In this document: one piece after another, positions 29,437 through 37,748 of the stretch
Layout of the letters: each line of letters opens with the position of its first letter
Position numbering within the stretch: the stretch's first letter is position 1
From: RGIG4074 sp964615285
GTDB taxonomy: Bacteria; Bacillota; Clostridia; Christensenellales; Borkfalkiaceae
Length of the DNA: 43,196 nt
NCBI GenBank assembly: GCA_964615285.1
Contig: CAZTND010000006.1
Location: forward strand, 1 to 43,196
Reading direction: 5' to 3'
The notes under the pieces: model-generated
Told to the model about the DNA's origin: nothing
Databases searched by the model: none
The model's input: the letters and a program-made list of their open reading frames with translations, nothing else
Position numbers and translations under genes: made by a program

Positions 29437-30450
29437 TCAGTTCCGATAGCCCTTCGGGTTCTTTCTCTGCCAGTTCCAGAGGGAGGCGCACATGTCGTCC
29501 AGCGTGCGCACGGCCTTCCACCCGAGTTCGCGTTCCGCCTTGGAGGCATCGGCATAACACGCCGCTATATCCCCCGGACGGCGAGGACAGATGACGTACG
29601 GCAGTTTTTTGCCGCACGCCCTTTCAAACGCGCGGATGACTTCCAGCACGCTGTACCCCTTGCCCGTGCCGAGGTTGTAGGTGAACACGCCGGGGCGGGT
29701 GAGTTTTTCAATGGCGGCGACATGGCCCTCTGCCAGGTCGACGACGTGGATATAATCGCGCACGCCCGTCCCGTCCGGGGTGTCGTAATCGCCGCCGAAC
29801 ACGCCGACCTCTTTGAGTTCCCCGACGGCGACTTTGGCGATGTAGGGCGCAAGGTTGTTGGGAATGCCCCGCGGATCCTCGCCGATGAGCCCGCTCTCGT
29901 GTGCGCCGACGGGATTGAAGTAACGCAGGATAGCCACCGTCCACGCTTTGTCCGCCGCATACAGGTCGCGCAGCATGACCTCCTGAAAATATTTGGACGT
30001 GCCGTACGGATTGGTCGTTGCTCCCGTCCGGCAATTTTCGTCGAGGGGAAGGCGTTCGGGCGTGCCATACACCGTTGCGGAGGAGGAAAAGACGATCTTT
30101 TTACACCCGTGCGCGCGCATCGTTTCAAGCAGCACGAGCGTGCCGTATAAATTGTTGTCATAATATTCGAGCGGTTTTTCGCACGATTCGCCGACGGCTT
30201 TCAACCCTGCAAAATGAATGACCCAATCCGGCATCTGTTCGGAAAAGATCTTTTCCATTGCCGCGCAGTCGCGCACGTCCGCCTTGTACAATTTCATCTC
30301 CCTGCCGGCGATCTGTTGCACGCGGGCGATGCTCTCCGGCGAAGAATTGCCGAAATTGTCCACTGCAGCCACGTCCATTCCCTTTCCGAGCAGTTCCGCG
30401 CAGGTGTGCGACCCGATGTACCCGGCACCGCCGGTGACCAAAACTTTCAT
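29437..30450 (-). CDS. galE: UDP-glucose 4-epimerase
   Basis: GalE converts UDP-galactose to UDP-glucose. The 337-residue protein begins with the NAD-binding MKVLVTGGAGYIGSHTCAELL. It has FAGLKAVGES, the catalytic SSSATVYG and NPYGTSKYFQE (Y-x3-K), RYFNPVGAHESG, and GVRDYIHVVDLAEGHV. GGAGGGAAG precedes the start. The first 4 bases overlap the end of galK. Confidence 0.97.
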   Translation of the reverse strand: MKVLVTGGAGYIGSHTCAELLGKGMDVAAVDNFGNSSPESIARVQQIAGREMKLYKADVRDCAAMEKIFSEQMPDWVIHFAGLKAVGESCEKPLEYYDNNLYGTLVLLETMRAHGCKKIVFSSSATVYGTPERLPLDENCRTGATTNPYGTSKYFQEVMLRDLYAADKAWTVAILRYFNPVGAHESGLIGEDPRGIPNNLAPYIAKVAVGELKEVGVFGGDYDTPDGTGVRDYIHVVDLAEGHVAAIEKLTRPGVFTYNLGTGKGYSVLEVIRAFERACGKKLPYVICPRRPGDIAACYADASKAERELGWKAVRTLDDMCASLWNWQRKNPKGYRN

Positions 30451-31643
30451 GCTTCCCTCCCCGCACGGTCCTTTCCGGCAAAAGAGCCGGCACCGCGCAC
30501 GACCGAACAATGCCCGTCCCGCAGAGAAGTGATCGTGATCCCGTCGGAGATCTCCGCGTCGTAGATGCGGGCGGTATAGCCCGTTTCCGCGGCATAGCGC
30601 GCGGAAACGTACGATTTGAAATCGTCCAGAGCGTCCGTAGCCACGATGGAGACCGTACACCCGCCGAACCCCGCGCCCGTCATGCGCGAGCCGAGGCAGG
30701 CGGGATGGGACTGCGCCGCCGCAGCCAGCGCGTCCAACTCCCTGCCCGTCACTTCATAGAGATCGCGCAGGGAAGCGTGCGAAGCGTTCAATAAAGCCCC
30801 GAGGGTCCGGAGATCCCCCCGCTTCATCGCCGCGGCGGCGCGGCAGACGCGGTCGCACTCCTCCACCACATGGCGGGCACGGCGGCGGATCGGTTCGGGC
30901 AGGAGGGAAGCGTATTGCCTGAATGCCGCGGGCGTGACGTCGGCAAGGCAGCCGATCGGTAACTTTTCGCGCAGGATGGAAAACGCCTCTTCGGTCTCGG
31001 CGCGGCGCTCGTTGTATTTGCTCTGCATCAGGTCGTGCGGCTTGTCGCAATTGATGACGACGAGCGAATGATCGCCGAGAGTGAGCGGGACATATTCGCA
31101 CTGCAGCGTGCCGCAATCGAGCAGCATGGCAAAGCCGCGTTTGCCGCAGGCGGAGGCATACTGATCCATGATGCCGCAGTTCACGCCCGCAAAGCCCCGT
31201 TCGGCGCGCTGCGCCAGCAGGGCGATCTCGAGCGGGTCGGGCGTTTCCCCCGCGACCGCCGCCAGCGCGGCGATCGTTGAAACTTCGATCGCCGCCGAGG
31301 AGGAAAGGCCGCTGCCGAAGGGCACCGTGCAGCTCTGCAGCATGTCGCAGCCGACGAGTTTATGCCCCGCCGCCTTCCAGGCGAGCGCGCTGCCCGCCTG
31401 GTAATTGCCGTACGGCAGAGACCGATATGTTTCCAGCCGGTCGATGTCGAGCGTGACGCTGCCGGACAGCGTGGTCCAGGAGAGACGGATCTTATCCGTG
31501 CCGTTGGGGCGGACGTATACCGTGTTGCAGAGGGACAGCGCCGCGGGAAAAACCTTGCCGCCACAGTAGTCCACGTGCTCCCCGATGATGTTGATCCTGC
31601 CCGCGGCAGTCACTTTGTAGTCATAGCGTTCTTTTTCATTCAT
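30447..31643 (-). CDS. galK: Galactokinase
   Basis: GalK phosphorylates alpha-galactose. The 398-residue GHMP kinase has motif 1 GRINIIGEHVDYCGG, the ATP loop PFGSGLSSSAAIEVS, CGIMDQYASACG and the C-terminal GAGFGGCTVSIV. The ATG lies inside the end of galT (ATGAATGA), giving an 8-base overlap and likely coupled translation. A TTG three codons upstream is a less likely start. Confidence 0.97.
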   Translation of the reverse strand: MNEKERYDYKVTAAGRINIIGEHVDYCGGKVFPAALSLCNTVYVRPNGTDKIRLSWTTLSGSVTLDIDRLETYRSLPYGNYQAGSALAWKAAGHKLVGCDMLQSCTVPFGSGLSSSAAIEVSTIAALAAVAGETPDPLEIALLAQRAERGFAGVNCGIMDQYASACGKRGFAMLLDCGTLQCEYVPLTLGDHSLVVINCDKPHDLMQSKYNERRAETEEAFSILREKLPIGCLADVTPAAFRQYASLLPEPIRRRARHVVEECDRVCRAAAAMKRGDLRTLGALLNASHASLRDLYEVTGRELDALAAAAQSHPACLGSRMTGAGFGGCTVSIVATDALDDFKSYVSARYAAETGYTARIYDAEISDGITITSLRDGHCSVVRGAGSFAGKDRAGREA

Positions 31644-33108
31644 GGCAAACAAACCCCAATCCTTTCAGAAATTCAGCGGTGAGAGAGGGCCGTTTGAATA
31701 CGGCCGTATTTTCGAGAATGCGGCGGCATATGCCTGCAAGCTCCCGTTCGAGGGCGCGCCGCGCCTCTTTGCGCGACGGGCGGGCGGGACAGAGCCCCTT
31801 TGTCTCGCGATAGACGAGAGAAAACTCCTGCATGTCCGCGGACAGCGGACTGCCCGCGACGAGGAGATCCTCCATCGCCGCGAGGGGCCCCGAGAGCCGC
31901 CCCGGCAGTATGAACAGACCCTGCGCCTCGATGAGCCCGATCGATTCCTTTTTGACCGCATGGAACTCGGGATGGGCGTGGAAAACGCCGTCGGGATATT
32001 GCGCGCTGGTAATGTTGCTGCGCAGAATGATGTTCATGGCATAGCCGCCGTCCGTTCTGACGGCGGTCGGACTGACCGCGTTGTGCGCGCCCTCCCCGTC
32101 GAAGGGAAAGATGCCGAGGCCGTCGTTGCGGTAATTCTCCCAGCCGATGCGGATGCGGTCGGAGAGCTCGATCACCGCGTCGCGGCTGCCGCTCACGCGC
32201 ACGGCGGTACCCGGCCAGTCGAGCACGTCCACCGCCGCGCCCGGAAAGTCGCCGCTCTGCATGCGGATCGCCGCCCCTGCCCGTTGCAAGGGGAGCGTTT
32301 CGCCCCCGCCCTGATAGTGGTCGTGCGCGAGCACGCTGCCGCCGATGCGCGGGAGAGGCGCGTTGCAGCCGATGAAGTAGTGCGGGAACAGATCGACGAA
32401 ATCCAACAGCCGCACGAAAGTTTGCCGGTCAATGTGCATGGGAACGTGCTTTTCGTTGACGGCAATGCCGTGCCGGTAGAAATATCCGTAGGGAGAAAAC
32501 TGCCAGAACCACTTTTCCCCGCCCAGGCGGATGCCCACCGTGCGCAGCGTGCGCTTGCTCCGCCCGAAAAAGCCCTCGTTTTCGCGGCAGATGGTGCAAC
32601 GGGGATAGCCGCCCCTGACGGCGTTGCCGCTTGCCGCCTTTTGGGGATCGCGGAATTCGGGCTTGGCTTTGTTGACGGTGACGATCAGCCCCTCCGCTTC
32701 AAAGCGGGGGTCGGCGTCCAGCTTTGCCTTCTGCACATAATTGTTCCTGACCGAATAATCGTACAGCCAATCGGCGGCGCTCTTTGCGCCTTCGGCGGAA
32801 AATTTACGGTGAAACAGCTCCTCCGCAGCGGACGGGGAGAGAGAAAGCGCACCCATGACCGCGTCGTTATACTTTTCCCGCTCGTCCGCGCCGAAGAGCC
32901 CCGTTTCGATGCACGCCGCATCCAGCGCGGCGAGCAGGGCGTCCGGCGCACTCTCCCCGCCGCAGCGCGCCCCGCTGTCCCCCGGGTAGGCGTCTGCTCC
33001 GAGGATGCCGAGCACGGTATTGCGCGCATAGACGACGTCCCGCGGGGACAGGCAGAGATTGCCGACGGCATAATCGACCAGCCGGTCGACGGCACTATAT
33101 ACGCTCAT
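31636..33108 (-). CDS. galT: Galactose-1-phosphate uridylyltransferase, class II
   Basis: GalT moves UMP from UDP-glucose to galactose-1-phosphate. The 490-residue length and sequence identify the Bacillota class II (GalT2) type: GGYPRCTICRENEGFFGR, QFSPYGYFYRHGIAVN, HYFIGCNAPLPRIGGSVLAHDHYQGG (active-site H-x-H-x-Q variant) and NIILRSN. It starts within the last 14 bases of the beta-galactosidase gene. Confidence 0.96.
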   Translation of the reverse strand: MSVYSAVDRLVDYAVGNLCLSPRDVVYARNTVLGILGADAYPGDSGARCGGESAPDALLAALDAACIETGLFGADEREKYNDAVMGALSLSPSAAEELFHRKFSAEGAKSAADWLYDYSVRNNYVQKAKLDADPRFEAEGLIVTVNKAKPEFRDPQKAASGNAVRGGYPRCTICRENEGFFGRSKRTLRTVGIRLGGEKWFWQFSPYGYFYRHGIAVNEKHVPMHIDRQTFVRLLDFVDLFPHYFIGCNAPLPRIGGSVLAHDHYQGGGETLPLQRAGAAIRMQSGDFPGAAVDVLDWPGTAVRVSGSRDAVIELSDRIRIGWENYRNDGLGIFPFDGEGAHNAVSPTAVRTDGGYAMNIILRSNITSAQYPDGVFHAHPEFHAVKKESIGLIEAQGLFILPGRLSGPLAAMEDLLVAGSPLSADMQEFSLVYRETKGLCPARPSRKEARRALERELAGICRRILENTAVFKRPSLTAEFLKGLGFVCHE

Positions 33109-35479
33109 ACCCGTGCTTCGTCCCCTCCGTCCCGATCTCTGCCCGGCCCTGCAGCCTGCCGTCCGTCGCCGTCACGGTGACCGCGGAAGCGTCCGCGGAC
33201 GCCCTGACGACCGCCATCGCCTCGCCGTAATATGTATCCGTCTCGTCCGTCATGTAGCCGCGCTCGTTGTAGGGGCACGCGCAGCCGAGCGCCAGCAGCT
33301 CGCCGCCCGACACGCGCACTTTCAGAACGCCCCGTTCGAGCGGTTTGACCGTGCCCGCCTTGTCGGTATAGCGCAGGCGCACGAAACACAGTCCGCCCGC
33401 TTTCACCGTCTCCCTTTCGGGCGCGACGGAAAGAACGGTCTCTTCCCCCGCCGTGCGCAGGGAATTGCGCGACACTTCTTTCCCCGCTTTGTCCAGCGCG
33501 ACCGCCGTTATCTCGCCGCCGCAATACGTCACGCGGAAATCGAAACGACAATTCTTTCTGAATTTCTTTCTGCCGACCCTTTTGCCGTTGATATAGAGTT
33601 CCACGACGGGCGCGCGGGAATAGACCTCCACCCGCGCCCTGCGGCCGTCCAGCCCGTTCCACGACCAGGACAAACGCGCGTTGGAAAACTTCCACGCCGA
33701 CGGGGAGTGCTTTTCGCCCGTATTGCCGACGGGCACGACGGCAATCTGCGGCACGTCGGTGAGCCCGAACGCCACGCGGGTGTACGCCGCTTCGCCCAGC
33801 GGGGTTCCGATGAGGTCGAGCCTGCCGCTGCCCGCGCTGATCCAGCCGGGGCCGTGGCGGAAGTCGGGCGCATAGTCCTTATATTCCCAGGCGCCCACGC
33901 CGACCTCGCCGAGGTAGTCCATGCCCGCCCAGACGAAATCGCCGATGAGCGCAGGGTGTTTTTTCGCCGATTCCATGAACCGATAGCCGTCCGAACAGAA
34001 CGTTTCGCTGCCTAAAATCACCCGTTCGGGATATTTTTTCAGATCCCCTTCATAGCGGAGAACGCCGTAATTGTACCCCGCGACGTCCATCGCCGCATAG
34101 CAGCCGCGCGTCTTTCTGTCGCAGCCGGGGAGTTTTGCCATGACCTTCATGAAATTTGCCCCCAGCCGCCCCGCAAGGTCGTTGAAAAATTCGCTGCCCA
34201 CCTTTTTCTGGGGATTCTCCCGCGCCTTCTTGTCGGTGTACACGCCGAAACCCAGGGCATGCAGGTAGTTGAAAAAGATGTTGACGCCCGCCGTCACGGG
34301 ACGGTCGGGGTCGAGTTTTTTGCAGACCGCACGCATCTTGCGGAAGAATTCTATCCCCTTTGCCTGCCCCGTCTCCGCGACCTCGTTGCCGAGGGAGTAC
34401 ATCACGACGGAGGGATGGTTGAAGTCCTTTCCGATCATGTCCGCAATGTCCCGCTCGTACCAATCGGGAACGCAGTCGGCATAGTCGTACATGGTCTTGT
34501 GGATGTACCACATGTCGACGTATTCGTCCATCATCAGTACGCCCAGCCGGTCACAGGCGCGGAGCAGGGCCTTGGAGCAGGGGTTGTGCGCGCTGCGCAC
34601 GGCGTTGTAGCCCGTCTCTTTCAAAAGGCGTATCTTGCGTTCCTCCGCCTCCTCGTAGCACCGCGCGCCCAAAATGCCGTTGTCGTGGTGGATGCACGCC
34701 CCCCGCAGGATGACCCGCGCGCCGTTGATGCAGAAACCGCTCTGCGCATCACACGAAACCGTGCGTATGCCGAACGTTTCCGTGACCTCGTCGCCGCCGA
34801 AGCGGGCGGTGCAGGTGTAAAGGTTCGGTTCTTCGGGCGACCAGAGCGCGGCATGCGGCACCTCGACGGCGAACACTGCCTCCCCGCCGCTCTCCGCGGT
34901 CAACGCGGCGACCGTGACGCCCTCCCGTTCCACGGAGAGGCGCACCGCCCCCGGTTCGCTCGTCCGAACGCGGACTTCCACTATGGCAGGATCGATCGTC
35001 AGGGTGCGGATACGCACGCCGTTCAGAAGGATGCGCCGTTGCTCCTGCACATACATCGTCACGGGCCGATAGATGCCCGCGCCCGAATACCAGCGGCTGT
35101 TGGGCTGGTCGGCATTGCGCGCCACGACGCGGATGACATTTTCCTTCCCGGGGCGGAGAAACTCTTCCGCCGGCACATAAAAGCCGATGTAGCCGTAGGG
35201 CCGATACATCGCCCGTTTGCCGTTGATGAACACTTCGGCGTTGCGATACACCCCTTCAAACTCAAACGTCACGACCTTGCCGGCAAACTCAGCCGGCACG
35301 AAGAAGGTCTTTTCGTATTCGTAATCGTGCCCCTCGAACCAGCCCGTGTTCGTGCCGCCGTCGCTCTCCTTCGTGCGCCGCTCGCCGATCATTGCGTCGT
35401 GCGGAAGGGAAGTTTCCGTCCACGCCGCGTCCTCCGTGCGCTTCCATTTCCAGCCGGAATTGAAATCAAAAATTTTCAT
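33095..35479 (-). CDS. Beta-galactosidase, glycoside hydrolase family 2
   Basis: The 794-residue enzyme has the GH2 domain order: sugar-binding jelly roll (SLPHDAMIGERR, VTFEFEGVYRNAEVFINGK), immunoglobulin-like domain, then the TIM barrel (LRGACIHHDNGILG, GYNAVRSAHNPCS). The acid/base Glu is in YSLGNEVAE (about residue 366) and the nucleophile Glu in ILGSETFCSDG (about 492). Extra C-terminal sandwich domains follow. There is no signal peptide, so it acts on imported galactosides. Its role is strongly suggested by the Leloir genes galT-K-E-M behind it. MKIFDFNSGW is preceded by GGAGGAG; the upstream open frame is not family-like. Confidence 0.94.
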   Translation of the reverse strand: MKIFDFNSGWKWKRTEDAAWTETSLPHDAMIGERRTKESDGGTNTGWFEGHDYEYEKTFFVPAEFAGKVVTFEFEGVYRNAEVFINGKRAMYRPYGYIGFYVPAEEFLRPGKENVIRVVARNADQPNSRWYSGAGIYRPVTMYVQEQRRILLNGVRIRTLTIDPAIVEVRVRTSEPGAVRLSVEREGVTVAALTAESGGEAVFAVEVPHAALWSPEEPNLYTCTARFGGDEVTETFGIRTVSCDAQSGFCINGARVILRGACIHHDNGILGARCYEEAEERKIRLLKETGYNAVRSAHNPCSKALLRACDRLGVLMMDEYVDMWYIHKTMYDYADCVPDWYERDIADMIGKDFNHPSVVMYSLGNEVAETGQAKGIEFFRKMRAVCKKLDPDRPVTAGVNIFFNYLHALGFGVYTDKKARENPQKKVGSEFFNDLAGRLGANFMKVMAKLPGCDRKTRGCYAAMDVAGYNYGVLRYEGDLKKYPERVILGSETFCSDGYRFMESAKKHPALIGDFVWAGMDYLGEVGVGAWEYKDYAPDFRHGPGWISAGSGRLDLIGTPLGEAAYTRVAFGLTDVPQIAVVPVGNTGEKHSPSAWKFSNARLSWSWNGLDGRRARVEVYSRAPVVELYINGKRVGRKKFRKNCRFDFRVTYCGGEITAVALDKAGKEVSRNSLRTAGEETVLSVAPERETVKAGGLCFVRLRYTDKAGTVKPLERGVLKVRVSGGELLALGCACPYNERGYMTDETDTYYGEAMAVVRASADASAVTVTATDGRLQGRAEIGTEGTKHGYERI

Positions 35480-35540
35480 CTGCGTCTCCTCCGTTGCCGA
35501 CGGGCCGCCCTTTTGGCCCGCGGAAATTTTCCCATAAAAT

Positions 35541-35569
35541 ATAATAACAGATTTTTCTCTCCCGCACAA
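35541..35569 (-). promoter_or_regulatory. Promoter of the lac/gal operon
   Basis: TTGTGC (35564-35569), a 17-nt spacer and TATTAT (35541-35546). The weak match to consensus fits an activator-dependent promoter, and an AraC-type gene is divergent. Confidence 0.55.
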
Positions 35570-35636
35570 GAATTCTTTTGCCGGATATATAGACTTTTTT
35601 TGTACTTGACCGCCCGCCGAAACCGCCTTCCCGCAA

Positions 35637-35663
35637 TAAGAGCGGTCCGAAAAACCGCTCTTA
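35637..35663. promoter_or_regulatory. Perfect 10-bp inverted repeat between the gal operon and araC
   Basis: TAAGAGCGGT (35637-35646) and ACCGCTCTTA (35654-35663) flank a 7-nt centre. No T run follows on either strand, so a binding site is as likely as a terminator. The whole 35480-35823 interval is the divergent control region, with no gene. Confidence 0.5.
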
Positions 35664-35759
35664 CCGCAAGGGATAAAGTTGATGAAGCAGGATGATCTCG
35701 GGAAAAAAACGGATCCCCCTTTGCCAAAAGCAGAAAAAATTATGTCCTTTTCGGACTTT

Positions 35760-35804
35760 TTTTGTCAAAAGCCTATTGACAAAAGGGTCGAAATGGATTA
35801 GAAT
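35760..35804 (+). promoter_or_regulatory. Promoter of the AraC gene with overlapping inverted repeat
   Basis: TTGACA (35776-35781), a 17-nt spacer and TAGAAT (35799-35804). The -35 box is part of a 9-bp inverted repeat, TTTTGTCAA (35760-35768) and TTGACAAAA (35776-35784), a possible operator for autorepression. Confidence 0.7.
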
Positions 35805-35823
35805 GACAGAGAGGAGGATCCAT

Positions 35824-36705
35824 ATGCTTGCAAAACAAGAAACCTGGAAATATGCGGGAAAAAGCAAAGTATGGGCGGGAAAATACCGCAATTCGCACAA
35901 CCTGCCGCACTGGCATTACGACTGCGAACTCCTGTACGTCGAACAGGGGGCGATAGACATATTCTGCGAAAAACAGCGTCATACGATTTCGCGCGGGGAG
36001 GCGCTGTTCATCGACAGCGGACAGGTCCACTACATGCATGCGAGAGAGCCCGACACCATTCTTGCCGTATTCATCTTCGATTACAACATCATCCGCCCGT
36101 TCGCCGAAAACTTTTGCCTGGCATCCCCCCGGCTCTCCGCCGATTACGGCATTCCGGAGGCGTATGCGCGCATCAAACAGGAACTGACGGAGAAAAAGTT
36201 TTTCTGCGATACGGCGGCGGCGATCGAAATTGCGCGGCTGATGCTTGCCATCCTGCGCGCCGAACCGCTCATCCCCCGCCCCGAGACGGGCAAAACCACG
36301 CTGGAACTGAAAAAACTGCTCGGCGAGATCAATGAAAAATTCGAGTTCTACACCTTTGAAGAGGCGGCAAGCTACATGAGCATGAGCCCCGCCTACTTTT
36401 CCCGCTTTTTTCACAACGTCATCGGCATGACCTTTTCCGAATACCTGAACTATGTGCGCATCGAAAACGCCATCCGCCTGCTGCGTTCCCCGCAGCAGCT
36501 GCAAATGACGGAGATCGCCATCCGCTGCGGTTTTTCGACCATCCGGAATTTCAACCGCACCTTCAAGAAACTCACGGGGTTTTCGCCCAAACAACTGCCC
36601 GCCGATTTTGTGCTCAACGAAAATTTTTCCGCTGTGGACAGCCCGTCGTTTTTCGATCCCACGCTGCGGGACTGTGAACTGATAGAATCCACGCAGAGCG
36701 CCTGA
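35824..36705 (+). CDS. AraC-family transcriptional regulator
   Basis: This 293-residue protein has an N-terminal cupin sensor (HNLPHWHYDCELLYVEQGAIDIF, RGEALFIDSGQVHYM) and a C-terminal AraC double HTH (FEEAASYMSMSPAYFSRFFHNVIGMTFSEYLNYVRIENAIRLL, TEIAIRCGFSTIRNFNRTFKKLTGFSPKQ). The cupin often binds a sugar. A GAGGAGG site fixes the start. It is divergent from the beta-galactosidase/Leloir operon and probably activates it in response to a galactoside; this is inference from position. The nearby GH3 operon downstream could also be a target. A weak hairpin (36756-36787) follows. Confidence 0.93.
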   Translation: MLAKQETWKYAGKSKVWAGKYRNSHNLPHWHYDCELLYVEQGAIDIFCEKQRHTISRGEALFIDSGQVHYMHAREPDTILAVFIFDYNIIRPFAENFCLASPRLSADYGIPEAYARIKQELTEKKFFCDTAAAIEIARLMLAILRAEPLIPRPETGKTTLELKKLLGEINEKFEFYTFEEAASYMSMSPAYFSRFFHNVIGMTFSEYLNYVRIENAIRLLRSPQQLQMTEIAIRCGFSTIRNFNRTFKKLTGFSPKQLPADFVLNENFSAVDSPSFFDPTLRDCELIESTQSA

Positions 36706-36755
36706 AAGCGCCGACCCATGCCTGAAACAAAAATGAATTTCCGATACTGAAACGC

Positions 36756-36787
36756 GCTCCCGAAAGTTTTATCCGGCTTTCGGGAGC
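36756..36787 (+). terminator. Hairpin after the AraC gene
   Basis: GCTCCCGAAAG and CTTTCGGGAGC form a perfect 11-bp stem with a 10-nt loop. Only ATGTTTC follows, so termination would be weak. It could serve both strands between convergent genes. Confidence 0.55.
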
Positions 36788-36828
36788 ATGTTTCACGTTA
36801 CATCATCTCGCCTGTAAACTTTAGCCTG

Positions 36829-37334
36829 TCAGGCCTCTTCCAGTCCGAGAACGTAATCCCATACGCCTTCGGAAAGGTCCCAGCCGATATTGGCCGCTGC
36901 ATATTCGGCATAGAACGTCCCCGCATAGCCCGTTTCGGACGTGTCATTGGTCGTGCGGTTGAGCACGATGGTGAATGTGCTCTCACCGTAATCNNNNNNN
37001 NNNNNNNNNNNNNNNNNNNNNNNNNNNNNNNNNNNNNNNNNNNNNNNNNNNNNNNNNNNNNNNNNNNNNNNNNNNNNNNNNNNNNNNNNNNNNAACGCCA
37101 ACTCGCGCCGTAGCTGTCTGTATCACTGCCGTTCTCGTCCAAATATTGGAAGTTGCCGTAAACGGAATATTCGATTTGTTCGTCGGCGGAGTTGTCGCCG
37201 GAGTTGTCGCCGGAATTCGACGAGGAGTTCGTATCGCCGCTCTCCGAAGAGCCAGAAGTGTCACATGCCGCCAGCGCGAACATACATCCGATTGCCAGCA
37301 AGGCTGCAAGAAGCATTGTTACAAATTTTTTCAT
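36829..37334 (-). CDS. Lipoprotein, middle missing in a gap
   Basis: The protein begins with a lipoprotein signal (MKKFVTMLLAALLAIG...ALAAC; lipid-modified Cys after LAA), then a Ser/Gly/Asn/Asp-rich linker of about 30 residues, then EQIEYSVYGNFQYLDENGSD. The 100-N gap (36994-37093) hides the centre. On the far side the matching frame reads DYGESTFTIVLNRTTNDTS and GYAGTFYAEYAAANIGWDL, ending EGVWDYVLGLEEA. The two halves are in different frames only because the N count is arbitrary. It is anchored outside the cell. GGAGGAAAC precedes the start. It is last in the GH3 operon. Function unknown. Confidence 0.75.
36994..37093. other. Assembly gap, 100 N
   Basis: A scaffold gap within the lipoprotein gene. 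The flanks show no shared sequence, so the true length is unknown. Confidence 0.98.
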
Positions 37335-37355
37335 TTTTAGTTTCCTCCTGAATTT

Positions 37356-37745
37356 TTATTTGTTGTTTTCGTCGAACGCCGCAATGCATGCGAGCACGGT
37401 CGAACCCAGATAGAGTATCGCGCCGATTACAAAACCGGGCTGTACCCCGTTGCCGATATCCTGAATGCCTGCCAAGGCATACCCCAGATTACCGAGTTGC
37501 GAAGAAACGAAGAGACCCAGACAGCAGAAATACAAAAACGCAACGATAATCTTTCCAAACCCCTCATAATCGACGAACACCGTCACCGCCACGCCGACGA
37601 TGGCAATGACGGACAAGACGATGATCGCCACATCCGCCGCACCGTCATTTGCCGTCGTTATGGCCGCAAAAACGGTTGCAACAACGGCGAGCAACGCGCC
37701 AATCACATTGAGCCAAAAACCCTTTCCCTTTGCTTTGATGTCCAT
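37356..37745 (-). CDS. Small integral membrane protein, four helices
   Basis: The 129-residue protein has four hydrophobic segments (NVIGALLAVVATVFAAITT, VAIIVLSVIAIVGVAVTVFV, KIIVAFLYFCCLGLFV, GFVIGAILYLGSTVLACIAAF) joined by short loops, one with DYEGFGK. Short charged tails (MDIKAKGKG, DENNK) flank it. It matches no family I can name. AAGGAGGTG, a strong ribosome site, lies inside the last codons of the GH3 gene, which ends 3 nt upstream, so the two are co-translated. It may form a membrane partner for the GH3 enzyme or the lipoprotein after it. Confidence 0.8.
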   Translation of the reverse strand: MDIKAKGKGFWLNVIGALLAVVATVFAAITTANDGAADVAIIVLSVIAIVGVAVTVFVDYEGFGKIIVAFLYFCCLGLFVSSQLGNLGYALAGIQDIGNGVQPGFVIGAILYLGSTVLACIAAFDENNK

Positions 37746-37748
37746 GGT

